The notes under the pieces: model-generated | Databases searched by the model: none | Seen by the model: the letters and a program-made list of their open reading frames with translations, nothing else | Told to the model about the DNA's origin: nothing | Part shown: positions 43,956 through 52,371 of the stretch, in pieces | Layout of the letters: each line of letters begins with the position of its first letter | Numbering within the stretch: the stretch's first letter is position 1 | Source of the DNA: Treponema sp. | Lineage (GTDB): Bacteria > Spirochaetota > Spirochaetia > Treponematales > Treponemataceae | Assembly (NCBI GenBank): GCA_024693045.1 | Contig: JAILLQ010000019.1 | Span: 62,001 to 126,000, forward strand | DNA: 64,000 nt | Direction: 5' to 3' | Program-made: the position numbers and the translations under genes

Positions 43956-45173
43956 ATGGGAAATATTGACACAAATTATGACACTTTATCCGTAATGGTC
44001 TGCGACGATTCCGCTTTGATGCGAAATCTTGTTTCCAGAATTATAAATGAAGCACCAGGTATGCAGGTTGTTGGCAAAGCGATGAATGGTAAAATGCTTT
44101 TGGATAATCTGCCAAATATCAAACCTGATGTTGTTATTCTTGATATTGAAATGCCAATTATGACAGGTGTCGAATTTTTGCAGGAACGCAAAAAACTTAA
44201 GTGGGATGTTCCTGTAATTATTCTTTCTTCAATTGCAACTAAGGGTGCTGCAGTTACAATGCAGTGTCTTGAACTTGGTGCCAGTGATTTTATTACTAAA
44301 CCGGGTGGATCTGTAACAACTGAAGTTGCAACTGTAAGCGAAGAGCTTGTTGAAATGATTGCTTCTTACGGTGGTATTTATGCACGCCGTCATGGTAAAC
44401 GAATTCCTTCTTCTGACCACTTTGTTCAGGCATTTAAGATGCATGAAGCAGAAAAGTTCGTTGCAGCAAAGAAGAATATACCTATTTCTTCAACTGTAGA
44501 TGAAACTTCTGATCACAAAGTAATTCCTTTACCTGCTTTTAAGCCTGTAGGACCAAAAGAGCCTGCTGTAATAACACCTGTTAGAGATGGCGGTAGAATT
44601 AAGATAATTGCCCTGGGAATTTCTACAGGTGGACCAAATGCTTTGAGAGATGTATTCAAGATGATAGATCCTCATCTAAAACAGCCTATTCTGGTTGTTC
44701 AGCATATGCCTGCTGGCTTTACCAATGAGTTTGCCCAAAGTTTGAATAGGATTTGTCCTCTGGAAGTTGTAGAAGCTTCTGATGAAATGCCTATTGAATC
44801 TGGACATATTTATATTGCTCCTGGTAATTTCCACATCAAAGTGGAAGAAAGAGTTACTGGAAATGTAATCCGAACTACACAGGAAGAGCAGAGAAACGGC
44901 CACCGTCCAAGTGCCGACGTTCTTTTTGAAAGCGTAGCGAAGATTTACAAAAATAATGCACTTGGTGTTATCATGACTGGAATGGGTAAAGATGGTGCCG
45001 TTGAAATTACCGAAATGCGAAAACAAGGTGCTTACACTCTTGGTCAGGATGAAAAAAGTGCAATTGTTTATGGAATGCCACGAGTTGCATGGGAATTAGG
45101 AGGTGTGCAAAAACAGGTACCTCTTATGCAAATGGCAGATGAAATCAGTAAACTTGCCAGAGAAAAGATTTAA
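43956..45173 (+). CDS. cheB: chemotaxis response regulator protein-glutamate methylesterase
   Basis: CheB demethylates and deamidates chemoreceptors when phosphorylated. Receiver domain (residues ~10-130): DDSALMR, phosphoacceptor Asp in DVVILDIEMPIMTG, Lys in ITKPGG. A linker (~145-205) leads to the methylesterase domain with the catalytic Ser (LGISTGGPNAL), His (VQHMPAGFT) and Asp (MTGMGKDGAVE). ATG 43956 has AGAGG 7 nt upstream; an adjacent GTG at 43953 is less well spaced. It pairs with cheR, and a bidirectional terminator follows. Confidence 0.95.
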   Translation: MGNIDTNYDTLSVMVCDDSALMRNLVSRIINEAPGMQVVGKAMNGKMLLDNLPNIKPDVVILDIEMPIMTGVEFLQERKKLKWDVPVIILSSIATKGAAVTMQCLELGASDFITKPGGSVTTEVATVSEELVEMIASYGGIYARRHGKRIPSSDHFVQAFKMHEAEKFVAAKKNIPISSTVDETSDHKVIPLPAFKPVGPKEPAVITPVRDGGRIKIIALGISTGGPNALRDVFKMIDPHLKQPILVVQHMPAGFTNEFAQSLNRICPLEVVEASDEMPIESGHIYIAPGNFHIKVEERVTGNVIRTTQEEQRNGHRPSADVLFESVAKIYKNNALGVIMTGMGKDGAVEITEMRKQGAYTLGQDEKSAIVYGMPRVAWELGGVQKQVPLMQMADEISKLAREKI

Positions 45174-45180
45174 GTATCTG

Positions 45181-45210
45181 AAAAAACTCCGTTTAGAAAC
45201 GGAGTTTTTT
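45181..45210. terminator. bidirectional intrinsic terminator
   Basis: AAAAAACTCCGTTT / AAACGGAGTTTTTT, a 14-bp symmetric stem with A and T runs on both sides. It serves cheB and the converging membrane-protein gene, whose stop codon begins inside its right end. Confidence 0.9.
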
Positions 45211-45610
45211 ATTTTTCAGCTGAAGAAAGAATTTGAAGTTTTACGATTGTAGGCGTGTTTCTAGAAAAGAAGAAAACGAAGGATGCACTGACAAAGAATA
45301 CAATTGTGATGCAGATAAATTTAAAATTTTCTGTGTTATCCATTTTTAAAAGAACTGAAATTGGATTTGAACCTATAAGAGCAAGAAAGCAGAGAAGTAA
45401 AGGTAGAAAAAGTGAAAGTATACCTTTGAATGCTTCTGCTTTTTGCGATAGTCCTATGTATACTTTGGAACCTTCATGTATTTTTATCTTACGAGGATTG
45501 ATTACTTCCAGGCTTGCATGGACTTTTGTCCCTTCCCCTTCCAGGTGTTTTTCTTGCATAGCAAATATGTGACTGTCTTCAATTTTTGTGATTACATATA
45601 CCTGTTTCAT
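45209..45610 (-). CDS. small membrane protein, RseC-like layout
   Basis: A 133-residue protein with a ~60-residue N-terminal soluble part (KVHASLEVINPRKIKIHEGSKVYIGL), two membrane helices (~64-85 and ~95-117) and a short end. The layout resembles RseC/MucC proteins, but the N-terminal Cys cluster typical of that family is missing, so the assignment is weak. Its start overlaps the stop of the TPR gene by 4 nt, placing it last in the prenyl synthase operon. Confidence 0.6.
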   Translation of the reverse strand: MKQVYVITKIEDSHIFAMQEKHLEGEGTKVHASLEVINPRKIKIHEGSKVYIGLSQKAEAFKGILSLFLPLLLCFLALIGSNPISVLLKMDNTENFKFICITIVFFVSASFVFFFSRNTPTIVKLQILSSAEK

Positions 45611-46140
45611 CGGTTATCCCCATTGTTCTTAAGTTCTTTTAATCGCAAAGAACATTCAGTTTCTCCGACCTTATTACCAAGTTTTTTGTATGCGTCTCTA
45701 AGGTTAAACAGAGCATCATCATAGTATGGATTTAAGTATACAGCATTTTCGAAAGATTCGCATGCCTCTGTATAATTTCCCTTGTTAAAGAAATTTACAC
45801 CTCTTGTATTCCATAAATTGTAGTTTTCAGGGTTTAATTTCAATCCTTCAAGACAGAGTTCTATTGAAGCGTCATGTTCTTCCAGATTAAATAAAATTAT
45901 CGCAAGTTCTTCGATAACATCCTGGTCATTTGGAGAGATTTCTTTTGCCTTTAAAAGAGCCTCTTTTGCCTGTATTGTTTTACCTGCATCCCGGTAAGTT
46001 AAGGCTAAATTGTACCAGAGTAGTTCGTTGTTTTTTTCTAGAGTCAAAGCACGCGAAAAACATGCTATGGCCTCTTTGTAAGAGCCATCTTTTGCAAGGA
46101 GAATAGCCTGGTTGTTTAATCTTTCTACAGTTTCTTTCAT
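45607..46140 (-). CDS. TPR-repeat protein
   Basis: A 177-residue soluble protein made of about four consecutive TPRs (ILLAKDGSYKEAIACFSRAL, LWYNLALTYRDAGKTIQA, EHDASIELCLEGLKLNP, NFFNKGNYTEACESFENAV), presumably a protein-interaction module. The ATG overlaps the stop of the prenyl synthase gene by one base (TAATG) and its end overlaps the next gene by 4 nt, so translation of all three is coupled. The partner is unknown. Confidence 0.85.
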   Translation of the reverse strand: MKETVERLNNQAILLAKDGSYKEAIACFSRALTLEKNNELLWYNLALTYRDAGKTIQAKEALLKAKEISPNDQDVIEELAIILFNLEEHDASIELCLEGLKLNPENYNLWNTRGVNFFNKGNYTEACESFENAVYLNPYYDDALFNLRDAYKKLGNKVGETECSLRLKELKNNGDNR

Positions 46141-47225
46141 TATTTTATTTTACTTTCGAATTTAGTTACCATGAGAGAAAAAAGTTCTTCAATCATTTTA
46201 GCAGATTCTGAGTCTTTTGAATTTGATAAAATTTCTGTATAAGCTTTGATATTTTCGTTTATCACTTCTTTTCCCTTTTCTAAAGCTTTTTCTATTGCGC
46301 CTTTTGTAGAAAGTAGAGCAATGCATTCTTCAACTGCGGAAGAATCAATTCCTTCTCTAGAAGCTTTTTCGAAGAGTTGTGAAATTTTTTCTTTATCTTC
46401 AGGATTTTCTGTTATATGAATCAAAATTGGAAGGCTCTTTTTACCTTCAACTATATCATCGCCTCTCTTTTTTCCCGGGTTACCGGTTGTCAGGTTTTGA
46501 ACATCGTCTAAAATCTGGAATCCTTCGCCAAGGCATGCAGCGATTTTTCCTGACTTTTCGATTTGTTCTGAGTTAGCTCCACCTGCTAAAAATCCTGTTT
46601 GGGCTGCAAGGCTTGCTAATGTTCCTGTTTTACAATGAACCATCTGTGTGTATTCTTCTACACTTGGATATAAAGAAGGATTTCTATGCCAATAGATGTC
46701 CATTGCCTGCCCAAGGTGAAGACGCCTAACTTCGCTGGTGTAAAGAGCATAGAGTTTATTTTTTATGTTTTCATCCGCTTTTAGAGAATCTATAACGGTT
46801 GGAGCTTGGAAGTATAACCATGAAGCTGCGTTTAAGGCAGTGTCCAGACCGTAAGTAATGTGGGCACATGGTAAACCTCGTCTGGTGTCTGCTGAATCTT
46901 CAATATCATCATGAATTAAAGAAGCTGTATGTACAAATTCAACAAGAGGTGTAAGGGAATATGTTTCTTCCCGGCTTAAAGGAGAATGTAGTCCAGATTC
47001 ACTGCAATATTGGCTGGAAAGAACAAGTAAAAGAGGACGCCAGCGTTTTCCACCTGAATCCATAAGGGTGCGGCAAGGAGTTATGAGCTGTGAAAAATGC
47101 TCTGTATTCGCATTTTCTATTTTCTTAAAAGATAAGGATTGCCATTCTGGATTTGTATACTCTGGGAGGAATCTTTTTAAGGAAATTTCAATATTTTCTA
47201 AAATAGAGTTAAATTGTTTGTTCAT
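46140..47225 (-). CDS. polyprenyl diphosphate synthase
   Basis: An all-helical trans-isoprenyl diphosphate synthase that extends allylic diphosphates with IPP. GGKRWRPLL and LIHDDIEDSADTRRG give the first Asp-rich motif and the substrate-binding Arg; the second is QILDDVQNLT followed by KKRGDDIVEGKKSLP. In the second motif the usual last Asp is Asn (DDVQN), a form also known from some GGPP synthases. Start set at ATG 47225 (361 residues) because a TAGAAT box lies 10 nt upstream; the frame is open 13 codons further but those lie in the promoter. Chain length cannot be read from the sequence. Confidence 0.88.
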   Translation of the reverse strand: MNKQFNSILENIEISLKRFLPEYTNPEWQSLSFKKIENANTEHFSQLITPCRTLMDSGGKRWRPLLLVLSSQYCSESGLHSPLSREETYSLTPLVEFVHTASLIHDDIEDSADTRRGLPCAHITYGLDTALNAASWLYFQAPTVIDSLKADENIKNKLYALYTSEVRRLHLGQAMDIYWHRNPSLYPSVEEYTQMVHCKTGTLASLAAQTGFLAGGANSEQIEKSGKIAACLGEGFQILDDVQNLTTGNPGKKRGDDIVEGKKSLPILIHITENPEDKEKISQLFEKASREGIDSSAVEECIALLSTKGAIEKALEKGKEVINENIKAYTEILSNSKDSESAKMIEELFSLMVTKFESKIK

Positions 47226-47313
47226 AAGATAAAATATTCTATATAAGAAGAAGCATTTAATCAATTTTATTTACTTTAAAGCTTACGATTATTTTACTAA
47301 GAAAATAAGGCTC

Positions 47314-47931
47314 TTGAGCCGAAAAATAAGTGATATGCCAGCAAATAGTTATGAAAAACCAGATTATTGGTCACAAAAAGCATTCTCAGAAGGGTATCCT
47401 GCCCGTTCAGTCTATAAATTAAAAGAGATGGACGAAAAATTTGGAATGATTAAAAAGAATTGTAATGTACTTGATTTAGGAGCTGCCCCTGGAAGTTGGA
47501 CAACTTTTCTGCTTCGCAATTTGGGTGATGGTGGTTCTGTTACAAGTTGTGATTTGAATCCATTAAGTAAAAGCGTAAGAGGCGATAAACTTTTCTTTTT
47601 GCAGGGAGATTTAAATGATCCTGTAATTAGAAAGCAAATAAAAGAAAGGGGACCTTTCGATCTTGTTGTATGTGATGCCGCTCCTTTGACAACAGGTAAT
47701 AGAATTGTGGATACAGCGCGTTCTGAACAGCTTGTAGAAATGGCGATATGGTATGGTGAAACTATGCTGAAGAAAGGCGGAAACTTTTGCGTAAAGATTT
47801 TCCAGAATGGAGACCAGCAGAAATTTTTAAAGAAAATGAGGGAACTTTTTACAATGGCAAAGGGTTTTAAACCGGAAGCTTGTCGTTCTGAATCATTTGA
47901 GACATTTCTAGTTGGCATTGGTCGGAAATAG
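47314..47931 (+). CDS. rlmE: 23S rRNA 2'-O-methyltransferase, RlmE/FtsJ family
   Basis: A 205-residue FtsJ-type SAM methyltransferase: ARSVYKLKEMDEKF (catalytic Lys), the SAM motif VLDLGAAPGSWT, FDLVVCDAAPLTTG (catalytic Asp), GGNFCVKIFQNGD (second Lys) and the SESFETFLVGIG end with the catalytic Glu. The K-D-K-E set is complete. In E. coli the enzyme modifies U2552 of 23S rRNA. The start is uncertain: TTG 47314 has AAGG only 3 nt away, and ATG 47335 has a weak site. It is coupled to the following M23 peptidase gene (8-nt gap). Confidence 0.9.
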   Translation: MSRKISDMPANSYEKPDYWSQKAFSEGYPARSVYKLKEMDEKFGMIKKNCNVLDLGAAPGSWTTFLLRNLGDGGSVTSCDLNPLSKSVRGDKLFFLQGDLNDPVIRKQIKERGPFDLVVCDAAPLTTGNRIVDTARSEQLVEMAIWYGETMLKKGGNFCVKIFQNGDQQKFLKKMRELFTMAKGFKPEACRSESFETFLVGIGRK

Positions 47932-47939
47932 GTGGTATT

Positions 47940-49082
47940 ATGAAGAAGTATAATAGTTATAAGGATAATAAGTTTTTTTCAACTTTTGAAAATATGTATT
48001 ACAAAATTTTTAATACCAGCATAAAAAGAATAATATCTAATTCAGTTCTAGCATTTTGCCTTGGTGGCGCAATAGCTTGTACTTGTCTTTTTATAGCTGG
48101 AAATCTACATGTCGAAAAGGGTATTGGTGGTCTTGAAACAGCAGGACTCCCTGACTTTAAAGTAAATGAATTGGATTCAAACGCTTCTGATATTATTGCA
48201 AAGACAGCTTCTACAGAAGAAAAGGCAGAAAGTGCTCTTTTAGATAAGAACTTTATGGATTCGGTAAATCAGGATGCCACAGAAGCCGACAGTTTGGATG
48301 CTGCCGCCTCTGTATTGAGTCAGGACGAATATTCTTCTGCAGGTCTTGATTTGTGTTATTTTACTTATAAAGTAAAAAAAGGTGATATGATTGGTTTTAT
48401 TGCAGACAAGTTTAATATCACTCAGGACACAATTATCAGTGTGAATAATATTCACCAGTCTAGACTTTTGCAGATTGGCCAGTATCTAAAAATTCCTAGT
48501 ATGCCTGGTATTGTATATACTGTTCGTAAGGATGGTGAAACCATTACAAGTATTGCCGAAAAGTATGAAATCAGTGCAGAAAAGTGTTCGACTGTAAATC
48601 ATCTTGAAACAGAAAAAAGACTTGTGGCAGGAACTACTCTTTTTGTTCCTGATGCACAGCTTGACTGGGTTACCCGTCAAGAAATCAACGGAGACCTCTT
48701 CCACAAGCCTATCCATCATCGTTACTGGCTTTCTTCATATTATGGCTGGCGACAGTCACCATTTAGTGGTAAAAGATCCTTCCATTCTGGAGTCGATATG
48801 GCGGCTCCTACAGGGACTGCAATTTACTCTGCGTTGGGAGGAACTGTTTCTTCTGTAGGATTTAACAGTATTTACGGTAATTATGTAATTGTAACTCATC
48901 ATTCCGGTTATAAGACCTTGTACGGTCACATGAGTGCAATTTTAGTTACCCGCGGACAGTATGTTGATACAAACACTCGCATTGGAAAGGTAGGTAGTAC
49001 AGGTTTGAGTACAGGTCCTCATCTTCATTTTACAGTTTACAAGTTCGGTAAGACTGTAAATCCAATGGCTCTCTGGCGATAA
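47940..49082 (+). CDS. membrane-anchored LysM/M23 peptidase
   Basis: A 380-residue protein: N-terminal membrane helix (~35-55), a spacer rich in Asp/Ser/Ala, two LysM motifs (FTYKVKKGDMIGFIADKF; YTVRKDGETITSIAEKY) that bind peptidoglycan, and a C-terminal M23/LytM zinc endopeptidase domain with HSGVDMAAPTG, YGNYVIVTHHSGY and GPHLHF. All expected metal ligands (H, D, HxH) are present, so it should cut peptidoglycan cross-links in the periplasm, or activate amidases. GGTGG precedes the ATG. It converges on the anti-sigma gene with 4 nt between ends. Confidence 0.92.
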   Translation: MKKYNSYKDNKFFSTFENMYYKIFNTSIKRIISNSVLAFCLGGAIACTCLFIAGNLHVEKGIGGLETAGLPDFKVNELDSNASDIIAKTASTEEKAESALLDKNFMDSVNQDATEADSLDAAASVLSQDEYSSAGLDLCYFTYKVKKGDMIGFIADKFNITQDTIISVNNIHQSRLLQIGQYLKIPSMPGIVYTVRKDGETITSIAEKYEISAEKCSTVNHLETEKRLVAGTTLFVPDAQLDWVTRQEINGDLFHKPIHHRYWLSSYYGWRQSPFSGKRSFHSGVDMAAPTGTAIYSALGGTVSSVGFNSIYGNYVIVTHHSGYKTLYGHMSAILVTRGQYVDTNTRIGKVGSTGLSTGPHLHFTVYKFGKTVNPMALWR

Positions 49083-49086
49083 CTTT

Positions 49087-49545
49087 TTACGCAGCTTTTC
49101 CGGAAATCTTTTTTACAAAAACATCAATGTTTCCGAAAACAAAGGTAGCCGAGTAGCCGGTCACGCAAAAGGCTATCAAAAGGGCATAAATAATAGAAAG
49201 AGTTCTGCTGTTTGTAAGCGAAATTGTATAGATTGAGACAATCAGCAGAAATAGCATAATTAAACCGGTTACAATCCAGCTTCCAAAGGAAATAGACTTC
49301 TTTTGGATTTTTTTATATACATCTTCTGAAACAGATTCCATGATTTTTTGTATAGATTCGTCTGTTACTGGGCTAACCATAGAAAGTGGTTCAGCTATTT
49401 CCTTTTCTGCAATTTTAAGCATTTTTATAGTCTGTCTGCATTTGTTACAAAAGAGCAGGTGAAGGCTTATGTTTAGAGGAACCATTTGGTTTTTATCAAG
49501 CATAAGGTATTTGTTTAACAGCAAATCACATTTATTATTTTTCAT
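49087..49545 (-). CDS. zinc-type (ZAS) anti-sigma factor candidate
   Basis: A 152-residue protein with the full zinc anti-sigma set: Cys6, His29, Cys33 and Cys36 (HLLFCNKC, HxxxCxxC), a helical linker, then two membrane helices (~88-110 and ~115-137). It overlaps the ECF sigma gene directly upstream by 11 nt, the classical arrangement of a sigma and its inhibitor. It should hold the sigma at the inner membrane until a redox or envelope signal releases it (inference from the family). It is the last gene of the operon. Confidence 0.8.
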   Translation of the reverse strand: MKNNKCDLLLNKYLMLDKNQMVPLNISLHLLFCNKCRQTIKMLKIAEKEIAEPLSMVSPVTDESIQKIMESVSEDVYKKIQKKSISFGSWIVTGLIMLFLLIVSIYTISLTNSRTLSIIYALLIAFCVTGYSATFVFGNIDVFVKKISGKAA

Positions 49546-50119
49546 ATAAAGCCTCCAGTTTGGTCTTTAAGATTTTTTTTGCCCGGAATACATGGGATTT
49601 TATTGTGTTCACAGGAAAATCTGTGATTTCGCTTATTTCCTGATAAGAAATGTTGTAAGAAAAATACATTTCTATACAGACTGCATACTTTGGCGGTAAT
49701 TCTTTTATAGCTTCTCTAACAGCTTCTTTTGTAATTTTTAAAATCTGCAATTCTTCAGGTGTTTTTATCTTACTGTCAGGTATAATCGAGTCATCATCTA
49801 TGGCCTGATATTCAGCCTGCTTTTTATATGATGTAACTGCACTTGTGTAAGCAATTCTCATAAGCCAGGTGGAAAACATAGCTTCCCCCTTAAAGGAAGA
49901 AAGCTTTGTGTAAACTTTTATAAAAACATCCTGAACGAAATCTTCGGCGTCAGAATCATTGTGAAAAAAACTTTTACCAAGAATAAAAACTTTCTTTTTG
50001 TAAAGACAGATCAGGTGTTCAAAGGCCTTTTCATTTCCTGCTAAAGCTTGCTTTACAAGGGAGTAATCGCGGAATTTTATTCTTTCATGCTCCAGATGAT
50101 AGAGAAAGTTTTTTGTCAT
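49535..50119 (-). CDS. ECF sigma-70 factor
   Basis: A 194-residue ECF sigma. Region 2 (~28-95) has AFEHLICLYKKKVFILGKSF, SDAEDFVQDVFIKVY and FSTWLMRIAYTSAVTSYKK; region 4 (~130-190) has LPPKYAVCIEMYFSYNISYQEISEITDFPVNTIKSHVFRAKKIL. Regions 1.1 and 3 are absent, as expected. It overlaps the upstream membrane-protein gene by 4 nt (ATGA) and the anti-sigma gene by 11 nt. Its regulon is unknown. The M23 peptidase and FliL-like neighbours hint at envelope or motility functions. Confidence 0.92.
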   Translation of the reverse strand: MTKNFLYHLEHERIKFRDYSLVKQALAGNEKAFEHLICLYKKKVFILGKSFFHNDSDAEDFVQDVFIKVYTKLSSFKGEAMFSTWLMRIAYTSAVTSYKKQAEYQAIDDDSIIPDSKIKTPEELQILKITKEAVREAIKELPPKYAVCIEMYFSYNISYQEISEITDFPVNTIKSHVFRAKKILKTKLEALYEK

Positions 50120-50463
50120 TTTTTGTTGTGAAATTCAGGGTAGATTTTATAAAAAATCAGCATGGAAATTCCAATTGTTGCGGGAATTAGTCCTCCTAAA
50201 ATCGAGTAAGAAAAACCATCTATGATGGCAAAAGAAATTGAAAGAATTAAGCCTAAACTTGTCAGAATAAGGCCTGTAAGCAGAGAAAAGGCTGCTGCGT
50301 TAAATTTAGAAGGTGTAAATGTTCCTGTCTTAATCTGTAGTGTAGTTTCGTGGTGTTTCCACAAAATATAGAAGAAAATAATAAGTGCGCCAAAGAAAAT
50401 TCCTACGATTGGTACGATAGAAATTATTACCTGTGCAGCTGGCGATGTAATTGTTTGTTCCAT
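50116..50463 (-). CDS. small membrane protein (DUF6249-like)
   Basis: A 115-residue protein with three membrane helices (~8-30, 52-74, 80-103) and a cytoplasmic loop after helix 1 containing KHHETTLQIKTGTF, a layout I associate with DUF6249-type proteins that often accompany ECF sigma/anti-sigma pairs (from memory, unchecked). GAGG precedes the ATG. It is coupled to the sigma gene by a 4-nt overlap and could be an additional regulator or sensor of the sigma system. Confidence 0.65.
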   Translation of the reverse strand: MEQTITSPAAQVIISIVPIVGIFFGALIIFFYILWKHHETTLQIKTGTFTPSKFNAAAFSLLTGLILTSLGLILSISFAIIDGFSYSILGGLIPATIGISMLIFYKIYPEFHNKK

Positions 50464-50511
50464 AATAAAACCTCAATAATTAGACAGTTTAATAAGAAAA
50501 AGGTTGCAGAT

Positions 50512-50991
50512 TTAGTCCAAAAAAATGTAATCCTCAAAATAAATTTCCTGAATTTTGTTTAAGGACATATTCTGATTAATTCTGTCTTTTAATTCATTTT
50601 TTATATTTTTTTCTCCAAGGGAATTTAGCTCTTCTTTTGTTTTAGAATTAAAATAGTCCGTAAAAATTTCCTTTATGCTCTGATTTTTTCGGGAAAGTTC
50701 TTCAAAAAAATCCTGGTCGCCGGAATCATAGGAAAGAATAGGTTTTATGACTAAGGTAACTCCTTTTCTTTTAGGCTCTGCCTTTGTAATAGCTCTTATA
50801 GTTCCTAGTTTTCTAAAATCACTCTGCTTTTTGTCGGAAATTGTATTAGCTCCACGGGCTACAACTATCGTTTTTTGTTCAGGCCGACTTTTTACTATTA
50901 TGCTTCCACTAATAATCATAAAAGCAAGAAAAATAATTATTCCGATTAAAACTTTATTAAGAGTTATCATATCTAAAAAGTTTTTATTCAT
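50512..50991 (-). CDS. FliL-family protein
   Basis: A 159-residue membrane-anchored protein: one N-terminal helix (~12-35) and a periplasmic domain with the FliL pattern (VTLVIKPILSYDSGDQDFF, IKEIFTDYFNSKTKEEL, IKNELKDRINQN, IQEIYFEDYIFLD). FliL surrounds and supports the flagellar stator. The start at 50991 is chosen because GGAGGA precedes it; an in-frame ATG four codons earlier lies at the ribosome site. It is not in a flagellar operon but 48 nt upstream of the sigma operon on the same strand, so it may be a second FliL paralogue. Confidence 0.8.
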   Translation of the reverse strand: MNKNFLDMITLNKVLIGIIIFLAFMIISGSIIVKSRPEQKTIVVARGANTISDKKQSDFRKLGTIRAITKAEPKRKGVTLVIKPILSYDSGDQDFFEELSRKNQSIKEIFTDYFNSKTKEELNSLGEKNIKNELKDRINQNMSLNKIQEIYFEDYIFLD

Positions 50992-51032
50992 TTTATCCTC
51001 CAATTAAGAACGCCGCATTTTCAAATTGAACT

Positions 51033-52280
51033 TTATTTTAACTGGTATTTTTTGCAGATGTTTTTTGTTCGTTCTGCAATTCTTGCTTTTATAAGAACGC
51101 TGCTATCTTTCCACTCTTCTTCTATTATAATGCCTTCTGTTCGAATTTTATTGATAAGATCATTTTCTGTGCATGGAATTTCAAAAAATTCTTCATCACC
51201 TAGAAGTTTTTTGCTTATGGCATCAAATAAATCTGCAAAACCAAAACCTGTTTTCGCGCTTACTTTTATTGCATTAGGAAAAGCCCTGTTTAATTCGGCC
51301 TGATTAAGCTGATTTTCTTCAATTTTATCCCATTTATTTAAAACAATAAGACTGGCTTTTTCGGATGCTCCAATTTCTTGCAAAACTTCTTGAACTGTTT
51401 TGTATTGCTCGATAGCGTTAGAATCACCGGAATCTATTACAATAAGGTTTAAATCTGCTTTTTTTGCTTCAGAAAGAGTTGATTTAAAGGCATCGATAAG
51501 GCTGTGAGGAAGGTTAGAGATAAAACCTACTGTATCGGTTAATAAAATTCCTTTTCCATCTTTCAGATTTAATTTGCGGGTCAGAGGGTCTAGAGTAGCA
51601 AAGAGTTTATTTTCTACAAAACTTTCTGCTCCTGTAAGAGCATTGAGCAGACTTGATTTTCCTGCGTTTGTATAACCAATTAGGGCGCATTCTGGAATAG
51701 GAATAGCCCCCCTTCGTTTTCGCTGTGTTTCCCGGGTTTTTACAACTTCTTCAAGTTCTTTTTTTGTCTGCATAATTAAAGTTCTTACCCGTCTCTGGTC
51801 AAGTTCGAGCTGGGTTTCGCCTGAGCCTTTTGAGCCGTAGCTACCACCTCTTTGGCGAGCCATATCACCGTATGAATGTGCTAATCTTGGAAGGGAGTAG
51901 GTAAGTTTAGCCAGCTGAACTTGAAGGACAGCCTCTTTTGTTCTTGCTCTTTGGGCAAAAATTCTAATGATAACTTCCTGGCGGTCAAAGCAAGGGATTT
52001 TGGCAAGTTTTTCCCAGTTGCGCTGTTTTGTTGGCTCAAGATTAAAATCAAAAATAATGCAATCCGCTTCAACTTCTTTTGCTCTTTCTGCAATTTCCTG
52101 GGCTTTCCCTTTGCCCATTCCATATGCTGGTTGAACTTCCAGTCGGCTCAATGTAATTTTTTCTACACTTTCTAATCCTAAGGTATCCGTCAGACCGGTT
52201 AGTTCTGAAAGGTTATTTCCCGGTTCTCCAACTAGTAGAGCTCTTACTTTTTTATTTCTTTCTTCTTCCAAGTCAATCAT
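51033..52280 (-). CDS. hflX: GTPase HflX
   Basis: A 415-residue ribosome-associated GTPase that splits or rescues 70S ribosomes under stress. The HflX N-terminal domain ends in the diagnostic Gly-rich segment RGGSYGSKGSGETQLELDQRRVR. The G domain has GYTNAGKSSLLNAL (G1), DTVGFISNLPHSLIDAFKSTL (G3), NKWDK (G4) and VSAKTG (G5). A short helical domain follows. The promoter is TTGAAA-17-TATAGT, 8 nt before the ATG, with no Shine-Dalgarno. Single-gene unit, divergent from the repeat protein. Confidence 0.95.
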   Translation of the reverse strand: MIDLEEERNKKVRALLVGEPGNNLSELTGLTDTLGLESVEKITLSRLEVQPAYGMGKGKAQEIAERAKEVEADCIIFDFNLEPTKQRNWEKLAKIPCFDRQEVIIRIFAQRARTKEAVLQVQLAKLTYSLPRLAHSYGDMARQRGGSYGSKGSGETQLELDQRRVRTLIMQTKKELEEVVKTRETQRKRRGAIPIPECALIGYTNAGKSSLLNALTGAESFVENKLFATLDPLTRKLNLKDGKGILLTDTVGFISNLPHSLIDAFKSTLSEAKKADLNLIVIDSGDSNAIEQYKTVQEVLQEIGASEKASLIVLNKWDKIEENQLNQAELNRAFPNAIKVSAKTGFGFADLFDAISKKLLGDEEFFEIPCTENDLINKIRTEGIIIEEEWKDSSVLIKARIAERTKNICKKYQLK

Positions 52281-52288
52281 CGTTTTTT

Positions 52289-52317
52289 ACTATAAAACAG
52301 AGGCTTTGATTTTTCAA
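52289..52317 (-). promoter_or_regulatory. hflX promoter, leaderless
   Basis: On the minus strand TTGAAA (52317-52312), a 17-nt spacer and TATAGT (52294-52289), then 8 nt to the ATG at 52280. The TTG at 52306, an alternative start of the divergent gene, lies inside this promoter. Confidence 0.65.
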
Positions 52318-52371
52318 CTCAGACTTTTTTTTCTTTATTATTCTCAAAAAATAACCGATAATCATTTAGTA

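Noticed and set aside
46140..47225. Loss of function in the prenyl synthase because the second Asp-rich motif is DDVQN.
   Set aside because: Variants ending in Asn are known in active GGPP synthases, and the first motif and Lys/Arg residues are intact.
52306..52371. An earlier TTG start for the repeat-bearing membrane protein.
   Set aside because: This stretch overlaps the hflX promoter, has a badly spaced ribosome site, and a GATAAT box lies just before the GTG at 52372.
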